From assembly GCA_027490555.1 (NCBI GenBank), contig JAIXXW010000109.1, positions 1 to 5,318 of the forward strand: a stretch of DNA of 5,318 nt, in the 5' to 3' direction. Position numbers and translations under genes: made by a program. The DNA is from Comamonadaceae bacterium (lineage in GTDB: Bacteria; Pseudomonadota; Gammaproteobacteria; Burkholderiales; Burkholderiaceae_C). The notes under the pieces were generated by a model. The model was not told where the DNA came from. It worked only from the letters and a program-made list of their open reading frames with translations, and did not search any database. Positions 1-4,743 of this stretch are shown here, in pieces (positions within the stretch are counted from its first letter, which is position 1; each line of letters starts with the position of its first letter).

Positions 1-405
1 CCGCTGGCCACCGACCTGATCGGCAACAACCTGGAGTTTGGCGTGTTCGTGCTCTCCAGCGGACTGCCGCACATCCGCAGCGGCAAGGTGGTGGCCCTGG
101 GCACCAGCGAGAAGAACCGCTCCAGGGTCACGCCCGACATCCCTGCGCTGGCCGAGCACCCGGCCCTCAAAAACACCGACATCAGCACCTGGTTTGTGCT
201 GATGGCGCCAGGCAAACTGCCGGAACCGGTGGCCGCCAAATTGAGAAAAGGCCTGGCCGATGCCCTGCAAAACCCTGAACTGCGCAGCAAGCTCGAAGCC
301 TCCGGCTCGGCCGTGGCCCAGGGCGCGGTCGACATGAACAAGTTCCTGCGCGAGGAGACCGCCAAGTACCAGCGCATCGTTGACTTTGCCAAGATCCGCG
401 AATGA
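1..405 (+). CDS. Bug/TctC-family tripartite tricarboxylate transporter substrate-binding protein (5' truncated)
   Basis: The open frame enters from the left edge in frame 1 and gives the last 134 residues of a protein normally about 320-330 residues long, so the signal peptide and first lobe are outside the window. The fragment has the typical Bug/TctC C-terminal layout: LPHIRSGKVVALGTSEKNR (usual form 'aGKlraLavts.kR'), then DIPALAEHP (usual 'dvPTlaEaG'), W-F-x-L-M-A-P-G-K-L-P, a helix with LADALQNPELRSKL, and an ending EETAKYQRIVDFAKI. Proteins of this family bind carboxylates or similar small anions in the periplasm, either for a TctAB-type transporter or as orphan receptors. No transporter membrane subunit is visible here. 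The TGA stop overlaps the next gene's ATG in ATGA, so translation is probably coupled to the downstream hydrolase, whose substrate may be the ligand (inference). The family call is firm; the ligand is unknown. Confidence 0.93.
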   Translation, partial: PLATDLIGNNLEFGVFVLSSGLPHIRSGKVVALGTSEKNRSRVTPDIPALAEHPALKNTDISTWFVLMAPGKLPEPVAAKLRKGLADALQNPELRSKLEASGSAVAQGAVDMNKFLREETAKYQRIVDFAKIRE

Positions 406-1370
406 CAGCGCACACCTTCGACCTGCCCTGCCCCGACATCTCGATGTGGCGCCAGGGCAATACCGGCACCGAAGGCGTCTGGCATTTTGACTCGGGCCAG
501 CCCGGTCGCCATGTGCTGATCAGCGCGCTGGTCCATGGCAACGAGCTGTGTGGCGCCTGGGCGATCAAGGGCCTGCTGGAAGCCGGTATCCGCCCGGCTG
601 CGGGCCGGCTGACCCTGATGTTGGCCAACCTGGCCGCATTCGATCGCTTCGACGAGGCGAACCACGATGCCTCGCGCTTTGTCGACGAAGACATGAACCG
701 CCAATGGCTGGACGAGCGCATCGCCGAGCCCCGCACGCTCGAGCGCCAGCGTGTGGCCGCCCTGGCCCCCTGGGTGCGCCAGGCCGACTGGGTGTTGGAC
801 CTGCATTCCATGCACGAGCCTGGGGCGCCCCTGCTGCTGACGGGCATCCAGCCGCGCAACCAGCAGCTGGCACGCCAGCTCGCCAACCCGGTGCACATCG
901 TGGTCGACGCGGGCCACAAGGACGGTGTGCGCATGCGCGATTACGGGCGTTTTGGCCTGCCCGATGCGCAGGCGCCCGAGACGCGCTCGCTGCTGATCGA
1001 ATGCGGTTTCCACGGCGATCCGGCCAGCCGCGATGTGGCGCGCGACATGTGCATCCGCTTTCTCGAAGCCGCTGGCCTGCTCTCGGCCCCGGCCTTGCAG
1101 GCGGCGCTGCCCGGCTGGCGGCTGCCCGACGCCCCGCAGCAATGGGCGCTGGAGGTCACCGGGCCGGTGGTCGCGCGCAGCCAGACATTCCGATTCAGCC
1201 AGCCCTTCACCGGGCTGGAATGCATCCCCCGGGCGGGCACGGTGATTGGCGACAACGATGGCGAGCCCGTCACCACGCCCTACGACGACTGCGTGCTGGT
1301 CATGCCCTCGGTGCGCCAGGCGCGCGCGGGCGTGACGGTGGTGCGGTTTGCCCGCCGCCGGCCCCTGTAG
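402..1370 (+). CDS. Succinylglutamate desuccinylase/aspartoacylase-family zinc hydrolase
   Basis: This is a complete 322-residue protein, the usual size for the AstE/AspA family (M14-like zinc carboxypeptidase fold). The metal-site pattern is intact: H45 and E48 in LVHGNE, and the third ligand H135 in VLDLHSMH. DEDMNRQW (N99-R100) matches the substrate-carboxylate-binding NR of aspartoacylases, and E200 in LLIECGFHG fits the catalytic glutamate. A C-terminal beta-rich portion follows (about 235-322), as in the family. Members hydrolyse an amide bond to release a carboxylate, for example from N-acetylaspartate or N-succinylglutamate. There are no ast-operon neighbours and the sequence is not a close AstE, so the substrate is not assigned. 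The ATG at 402 lies within the stop of the Bug gene (ATGA overlap) with no strong Shine-Dalgarno sequence, which fits coupled translation. The protein has no signal peptide, so it should be cytoplasmic and act on imported substrate (inference). Confidence 0.9.
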   Translation: MTAHTFDLPCPDISMWRQGNTGTEGVWHFDSGQPGRHVLISALVHGNELCGAWAIKGLLEAGIRPAAGRLTLMLANLAAFDRFDEANHDASRFVDEDMNRQWLDERIAEPRTLERQRVAALAPWVRQADWVLDLHSMHEPGAPLLLTGIQPRNQQLARQLANPVHIVVDAGHKDGVRMRDYGRFGLPDAQAPETRSLLIECGFHGDPASRDVARDMCIRFLEAAGLLSAPALQAALPGWRLPDAPQQWALEVTGPVVARSQTFRFSQPFTGLECIPRAGTVIGDNDGEPVTTPYDDCVLVMPSVRQARAGVTVVRFARRRPL

Positions 1371-1380
1371 CCCTCGCCGG

Positions 1381-1422
1381 CAAAAGAAAACCCGCAAAGC
1401 GGCAGCTGTTGCGGGTGGTTTT
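1381..1422 (-). terminator. Intrinsic terminator, strongest on the minus strand
   Basis: The arms CCCGCAA (1391-1397) and TTGCGGG (1409-1415) pair perfectly. Inside them AGC/GCT can add three pairs across a one-base bulge, leaving a TGCC loop on the minus strand. Read on the minus strand the stem is followed at once by TTTTCTTTTG (complement of 1381-1390), a textbook Rho-independent terminator about 50 bases past the microprotein stop. Read on the plus strand the same stem is followed by TGGTTTTGGGGG, a weaker U-tract, so it may also end the hydrolase transcript arriving from the left. The convergent gene arrangement makes a shared bidirectional terminator reasonable. Confidence 0.75.
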
Positions 1423-1425
1423 GGG

Positions 1426-1448
1426 GGTGGCACCAGGGCGGTGCCACC
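1426..1448. repeat. Perfect 8-bp inverted repeat (second hairpin in the convergent gap)
   Basis: GGTGGCAC (1426-1433) and GTGCCACC (1441-1448) are perfect reverse complements around a 7-base loop. It sits between the microprotein stop and the terminator at 1381-1422. It has no U-tract on either strand: on the plus strand it is followed by a run of seven G. It is therefore more likely a 3' stabilising or pausing structure than a terminator of its own. Confidence 0.5.
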
Positions 1449-1464
1449 GGGGGGGCCGGTGGCC

Positions 1465-1599
1465 TCAGGCCATGGCCACGGCGATGAATGCCAGCAGGAA
1501 AATCAGCAGGGCGCCAGCGGCCGGAATGACCACGGGGATGTGCTTGACCACGTTCTCCACGGGATCGTCGGATGTGTGTGTGTCGTTGTGAGCAGACAT
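1465..1599 (-). CDS. 44-residue single-span membrane microprotein, unknown function
   Basis: The ATG at 1599-1597 opens a 44-codon frame ending in TGA at 1465-1467. A GAGGT Shine-Dalgarno sequence lies 5 bases upstream of the ATG, which decides this start. The same frame stays open upstream into the thioesterase region, but that part is only antisense-type noise in the wrong frame. The protein has a polar N-terminus rich in His, Asp and Thr (residues 1-20, including NDTHTSDDP). One hydrophobic segment follows from about residue 21 to the C-terminus (IPVVIPAAGALL, then IFLLAFIAVAMA), so it should be a single-span inner-membrane peptide with almost no tail after the membrane. It lies 68 bases downstream of the thioesterase on the same strand, ahead of a strong terminator. 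I do not recognise a family, and no function can be given. The start signal, length and clean membrane profile argue that it is real. Confidence 0.72.
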   Translation of the reverse strand: MSAHNDTHTSDDPVENVVKHIPVVIPAAGALLIFLLAFIAVAMA

Positions 1600-1626
1600 G
1601 ATGGACCTCGAAACAAGAATGCGCGT

Positions 1627-1632
1627 ATTGTA
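1627..1632 (-). promoter_or_regulatory. Possible -10 box for the microprotein gene
   Basis: On the minus strand TACAAT (one mismatch from TATAAT) lies in the gap between the thioesterase stop and the microprotein start. It would place a transcription start near 1620 and a leader of about 20 bases that contains the GAGGT ribosome site. No convincing -35 hexamer is found at 16-18 bases upstream (the sequence there is GC-rich), so this is a half-promoter call. The gene may simply be read from the thioesterase transcript. Confidence 0.33.
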
Positions 1633-1667
1633 GCCAAGCCCCGCTGGCGGGCCGCTGACAGCCCGGC

Positions 1668-2078
1668 TCACATCAGGGCATAGGTGGTGCTGGCCCGAAA
1701 CACGCTCTTGCCGTCCTCGGCCCCGGCCAGGTCGATCTCGCCAAAGGCCAGGCTCTTGCCCACCCGCAGGACCCGCGCCGTGACGAGGGCGTCCTGGCCC
1801 GACAGGGGCTTCATGAAGCTGCTCGACAGCTGCACCGTGCTGCACGGCCGGAACTGTCCAAAGTGCTGGATCAGCGCCAGCACCATGGCCGTGTCGGCCG
1901 CCGCCATCATGGCCTGGCCACACAAGATGCCGCCCACCCGCGAGAGTTGATCGCTTTGCGGCAGGCGCAGCGTGACGCTGTCCGCACCGCTGCGCTCCAC
2001 CTTCAGGTTCAGGGCCTGCACCCAGGGCGCAAACAGTTCGGACAGGGCGTCTTGCAGGTGGCGGTGGTCGGTGTTCAT
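1668..2078 (-). CDS. PaaI/DUF4442-like hotdog-fold acyl-CoA thioesterase
   Basis: This 136-residue protein has the length and layout of PaaI-type hotdog thioesterases. An N-terminal helix (about 5-22) precedes a first strand (KVERSGADSVTLRLP). The central signature is VGGILCGQAMMAAADTAMVL (48-67), followed by TVQLSSSFMKPLSG (81-94), where the family has 't.dl.v.flrpa..G', and strands to the end. D62 in AAADTA aligns with the catalytic Asp of PaaI. The usual HGG seven to nine residues before it is replaced by C53-G54-Q55. Such enzymes cleave acyl-CoA thioesters in the cytosol as dimers or tetramers; the acyl group is unknown. The ATG at 2078 has only a weak GCGGG before it. A poor TAAACT -10-like match (2090-2085) would make the transcript nearly leaderless, which is speculative. 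The membrane microprotein follows downstream. Confidence 0.83.
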   Translation of the reverse strand: MNTDHRHLQDALSELFAPWVQALNLKVERSGADSVTLRLPQSDQLSRVGGILCGQAMMAAADTAMVLALIQHFGQFRPCSTVQLSSSFMKPLSGQDALVTARVLRVGKSLAFGEIDLAGAEDGKSVFRASTTYALM

Positions 2079-2130
2079 GCCCGCAGTTTATCCAGTCCGT
2101 GCTTTGCCTTGGCCTGCAAATCGAAGGCCC

Positions 2131-2159
2131 TTGGGTGCACGGGAAAGTCTCTTTATACT
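2131..2159 (+). promoter_or_regulatory. Candidate sigma70 promoter for the DadA-like gene
   Basis: TTGGGT (2131-2136) and TATACT (2154-2159) are separated by exactly 17 bases. The -10 has one mismatch from consensus, and the -35 keeps the TTG. The expected start near 2166 gives a leader of about 34 bases before the ATG at 2200. The position, in the divergent gap between the thioesterase and the oxidoreductase, fits. Confidence 0.5.
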
Positions 2160-2199
2160 GACCAGACCCACCCGCATCGACCACCTCCAACACACCCCC

Positions 2200-3438
2200 A
2201 TGGCTTCATCGGTTCTTGTTCTGGGCGCCGGCATGGTCGGCACCTGTACCGCCTTGCACCTGCAAGCACGCGGCTGGGATGTGGTGCTCGTGGACCGCCG
2301 CGCACCGGGCCAGGAAACCTCCTGGGGCAATGCAGGCCTGATCCAGCGCGAAGCGGTCGAGCCCTATGCTTTTCCGCGCGACTTCGACACCTTGGCGGAT
2401 GTCTTGGCAGGCCGTGGCGCCCAAGTCCATTGGCATGCCCGTGGCCTGTGGCAGATGGCCGGGCCCTTGCGGCGTTATTACAAAAATTCTCACCCGACAT
2501 GGCACGCCCGGGCCAGCGAGGCCTACAGCCGACTGATCGCGCACGCCAGCGATGAACACGAGGCGCTGATCACGGCCTCGGGCGCGCATGCGCTGGTCAA
2601 GCGGGACGGATTCCGTTTCGTGTTCCGCACGCCCCAGGCGCATGCCGAGGCGGTGCGCCGCGCCGAGCGATTGCACGACCATTTTGGTGTGCGCCACCAG
2701 GCCGAAAGCGCCGATCAGCTGGCGCAGGCCGAACCTGCCTTGCGCATGCCGCTGGCCGGTGCGGTGCACTGGCTGGATTCCTGGGCGGTGAGCCACCCCG
2801 GTGCTTTGGTGCAGCGTTATGCCGATCTGTTGGTGGCGCGGGGTGCGCGCTGTTTGACCGGTGATGCCCGCAGCTTGCAGGCCCAAGGTGCTGGCTGGTC
2901 GGTGCAGACCACCGAAGGGCGTGTGGAGGCCGGGCAGGTGGTGCTGGCCCTGGGGCCTTGGGCCGACCCGTTCATCCGCCGCTGGGGTTACCGCTTCCCC
3001 TTGTTTGTGAAGCGGGGCTACCACCAGCATTACCGTTGTCCGGCGCGGCTGCGCCAGCCGGTGCTCGATGCCGAACGGGGCTATGTGCTGGCGCCGATGC
3101 AGCAAGGCCTGCGCCTGACCACCGGGGCCGAATTCGCGCCCCTCGATGCCGCCCCCACCCCGGTGCAACTGGTCAAGGCCGAAGCCCTGGCGCGTGAGTT
3201 GCTGGACCTGGGCGAGGCCTTGCCCGAGCCGCCCTGGCTGGGCGCGCGGCCCTGCACCGCCGACATGCTGCCGGTGATGGGCCCGGCACCGCAGCACCCG
3301 GGCCTGTGGTTCAACTTCGGGCATGCCCACCAGGGCTTCACGCTGGGGCCGGTGGCCGGCCGCCTGCTGGCCGAGATGCTGGAGGGTGGCCGCACCTGGA
3401 TCGACCCTGCGCCTTACTTGCCATCGCGCTTTGTCTGA
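2200..3438 (+). CDS. DadA-like FAD-dependent D-amino-acid dehydrogenase/oxidoreductase (DAO family)
   Basis: This 412-residue protein belongs to the DAO superfamily. The N-terminal FAD-binding Rossmann motif is VLVLGAGMVG (5-14, GxGxxG), with the acidic D32 at the end of the second strand. ETSWGNAGLI (39-48) corresponds to the ETSFGNAGQI-like motif of DadA. The middle carries the substrate domain, including FVKRGYHQHY (269-278), where DadA-like proteins have 'vkGYs'. The C-terminal FAD part is ARPCTADMLPVMGP (349-362) and FGHAHQGFTLGP (373-384). Such enzymes oxidise D-amino acids or imino acids to keto acids, passing electrons to the respiratory chain or oxygen; the substrate is not assigned. 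The start is set at 2200 because the Rossmann strand begins at once. The frame continues open upstream to 1972 but without homology-like sequence and across the promoter. There is no Shine-Dalgarno sequence. No dadX-type racemase lies nearby. Confidence 0.88.
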   Translation: MASSVLVLGAGMVGTCTALHLQARGWDVVLVDRRAPGQETSWGNAGLIQREAVEPYAFPRDFDTLADVLAGRGAQVHWHARGLWQMAGPLRRYYKNSHPTWHARASEAYSRLIAHASDEHEALITASGAHALVKRDGFRFVFRTPQAHAEAVRRAERLHDHFGVRHQAESADQLAQAEPALRMPLAGAVHWLDSWAVSHPGALVQRYADLLVARGARCLTGDARSLQAQGAGWSVQTTEGRVEAGQVVLALGPWADPFIRRWGYRFPLFVKRGYHQHYRCPARLRQPVLDAERGYVLAPMQQGLRLTTGAEFAPLDAAPTPVQLVKAEALARELLDLGEALPEPPWLGARPCTADMLPVMGPAPQHPGLWFNFGHAHQGFTLGPVAGRLLAEMLEGGRTWIDPAPYLPSRFV

Positions 3439-3452
3439 AGTGTGGCCGCCCA

Positions 3453-3479
3453 GAGCGGGCCCGCCCGGGGCCGGCGCTC
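3453..3479. repeat. Bulged GC-rich hairpin between convergent genes
   Basis: GAGCG+GGCCC (3453-3462) pairs with GGGCC+CGCTC (3468-3472 and 3475-3479) around a GCCCG loop, with a GG bulge at 3473-3474. It fills the 39-base gap between the DadA-like stop and the DUF3237 stop and runs into the latter's stop codon. No U-tract follows on either strand, so it is at best a non-canonical transcription-end structure. Confidence 0.35.
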
Positions 3480-3945
3480 AGAGCACGCGGTAAAAGCTCA
3501 GGAACACCCCGTCGGGCGCACGCCGGCCCGTGCCGATGAACTGGCTTTCGCTCAACCAGGCCCAGGCCGGCGTGGTGGCCTCGAGTTTGGGCTGGCAGCG
3601 GAAATACACCTCGTCGGGGTGGACCGGTTGGCCGTTCATGATGCGCTGTGAATTTTCCAAAGAGGCCACGCGCAGCGCGGTGTTCTGCACGAACACCCGG
3701 CTGCCGTCGTCGAGCTCGATCACATAGCGCGCGTCCAGGTGGGCCTGCGTGCCTCCGCCCAGAATCAGCTGAAAGTCGGCCCCACCGGCCAGCACCTTGC
3801 CGTTCAGTCGGGGGCCGGTCACGCTGCCACCGGTGATCGGGATCATGCGGCGCATGCCGGCGGGGGTGTGGCCGACTTCAACGGGTTGAGCGATGGTCAC
3901 GGCCAGATCGCACAGGTGTTCCAGCGTGGGGGGTGGCAGGGTCAT
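3478..3945 (-). CDS. DUF3237 family protein
   Basis: This 155-residue protein matches the DUF3237 layout: a first strand LCDLAVTIAQPVEVG, then GMRRMIPITGGSVTGP (30-45), which is the family's hallmark 'G.rr.ipI.GG.v.GP', then NGKVLAGGADFQ (48-59), ARYVIELDDGSRVFVQN, and YFRCQPKLEA (114-123). The ending FIGTGRRAPDGVFLSFYRV is the typical final strand pair. The family is a small beta-barrel-like domain with no established reaction, so no function is given. The start at 3945 is supported by GGAGA (3957-3953 on the minus strand) 7 bases upstream. It lies 57 bases downstream of the DUF502 gene on the same strand with no terminator between, so the two are probably co-transcribed. Whether they work together is unknown. 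No signal peptide or membrane segment is seen. Confidence 0.87.
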   Translation of the reverse strand: MTLPPPTLEHLCDLAVTIAQPVEVGHTPAGMRRMIPITGGSVTGPRLNGKVLAGGADFQLILGGGTQAHLDARYVIELDDGSRVFVQNTALRVASLENSQRIMNGQPVHPDEVYFRCQPKLEATTPAWAWLSESQFIGTGRRAPDGVFLSFYRVL

Positions 3946-4002
3946 GGGGCGGTCTCCGGGTCAAGGGGTGTGCATTCGCAGGCAGGGGCGTGTGGCCGTG
4001 CT

Positions 4003-4596
4003 TCAGGGGGGTGGGCTCTGGGTGTTGCCCATCCAGGCGGTCAGTGACGAGCGCATGGCCTCTTCCACCGACATGTCCAGCACCTGCACCCATTCGCGCG
4101 GCACGAACACGGTGTAGCCGCCGATCATGTAACCCATGGGCAGGTAGACCGCCACATGCTGGCGGGTCTGCGCGTCCAGCCGCAGGTCGGCCAGGCTCTG
4201 GCGCGTCACCAGGCCGATGATGGACAGCTCGCTGTCCGGCTTTTTCAGCAGCACCACCTGCTGCGCGCCCTGCTCGTTGGGTGAGAAATAGTCGGCAAAA
4301 CTCTTGAGCGAGGAATAAATGCTTTTGACCAGCGGCAAATTGGTGAAGGGCAACTCCACCCAGCCGATCACCCGTTTCATGAAGGGCTGCGACACCAGAA
4401 AACCGAGCACCAGGATCAGCGCCGTGCCCAGCAAAATGCCCAGGCCCGGCAGGTAAAAATCGCCCGTGAGCGGGCGCAGCACGTGCATGGCCGAACCTTC
4501 AACCCAGCGCACAAACAGGTACAGCACGTACACCGTCAGACCGACCGGCAAGAAAGTGATCAGGCCACGGAAGAAATAGGCGTAAAGGCGTTTCAT
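4003..4596 (-). CDS. DUF502 family two-span inner-membrane protein
   Basis: This 197-residue protein begins MKRLYAYFFRGLITFLPVGL, the standard DUF502 opening. Two membrane segments are visible: about 9-30 (ITFLPVGLTVYVLYLFV) and about 49-68 (LPGLGILLGTALILVLGFLV). The conserved LPLVKSIYSSLKSF (87-100) follows, corresponding to the family's 'iPlv..IYss.K'. The soluble C-terminal part ends with VFVPREWVQVLDMSVEEAM (163-181), matching the 'dmsveeA' tail. At the place where many members carry PTTPNPTSG this protein has PMGYMIGG (153-160). The function of the family is not established. The ATG at 4596 is preferred over an in-frame TTG at 4635 because the family begins at this MKR. No clear Shine-Dalgarno sequence is present. 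It is divergent from the DAHP synthase gene and upstream of DUF3237 in the same direction. Confidence 0.88.
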   Translation of the reverse strand: MKRLYAYFFRGLITFLPVGLTVYVLYLFVRWVEGSAMHVLRPLTGDFYLPGLGILLGTALILVLGFLVSQPFMKRVIGWVELPFTNLPLVKSIYSSLKSFADYFSPNEQGAQQVVLLKKPDSELSIIGLVTRQSLADLRLDAQTRQHVAVYLPMGYMIGGYTVFVPREWVQVLDMSVEEAMRSSLTAWMGNTQSPPP

Positions 4597-4664
4597 GGGG
4601 CCGATTGTGACCGCTCGCTCAAGTGCCGCAAACAATGGGGAAAAGTGGCGTCCGGCTTCTGTGT

Positions 4665-4694
4665 TTTCCAGGGTCCTCGGACTCGCGCTTTAAT
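4665..4694 (+). promoter_or_regulatory. Candidate promoter for the DAHP synthase gene
   Basis: TTTCCA (4665-4670) and TTTAAT (4689-4694) are spaced by 18 bases. The -10 has one mismatch from consensus and the -35 has two. The expected start near 4701 leaves leaders of about 22 or 43 bases to the two in-frame ATGs at 4723 and 4744. No leader peptide, attenuator or TyrR-like operator is recognisable in the short region between. Confidence 0.38.
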
Positions 4695-4743
4695 ACGGGA
4701 CTGCGTGACCCCGCGCACACCGATGGCTCTTCCGATTGGATTC

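Noticed and set aside
182..934. Minus-strand 250-codon frame under the Bug and hydrolase genes
   Set aside because: It is antisense to two family-assigned genes, with Arg/Ser-rich composition and no domain-like sequence.
1573..1583. Short TG dinucleotide run as a phase-variation tract
   Set aside because: Only five and a half units, and it encodes part of the polar head (THTS). It is too short to be a credible slippage site.
548..1591. Plus-strand 347-codon frame overlapping the hydrolase and the convergent gap
   Set aside because: It is rich in Arg, Ala, Gly and Pro, as expected of an out-of-frame reading of a high-GC gene. It overlaps the well-supported hydrolase and runs through the terminator.
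2103..2120. TTTGC...GCAAA inverted repeat in the divergent promoter gap as an operator
   Set aside because: The arms are only 5 bases and the symmetry fails beyond them. Such short repeats are expected by chance and no matching regulator gene lies nearby.
1600..2193. N-terminal extension of the microprotein frame to a 242-residue protein
   Set aside because: The extension overlaps the thioesterase in another frame and is low-information Arg/Gly/Pro/Ala sequence. The ribosome site and hydrophobic profile support the short form from 1599.
1972..2199. Upstream extension of the DadA-like frame to 488 residues
   Set aside because: It crosses the thioesterase start and the likely promoter, and FAD-binding proteins of this family begin at the Rossmann strand found right after the ATG at 2200.
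2206..3330. Long minus-strand frame (374 codons) antisense to the DadA-like gene
   Set aside because: It mirrors the codon positions of a clearly homologous FAD enzyme in GC-rich DNA, and its translation shows no recognisable motif or ribosome site.
4597..4635. Thirteen-residue extension of the DUF502 protein from a TTG
   Set aside because: The family normally begins at the MKR-like sequence, and the TTG has no better ribosome site than the ATG at 4596.
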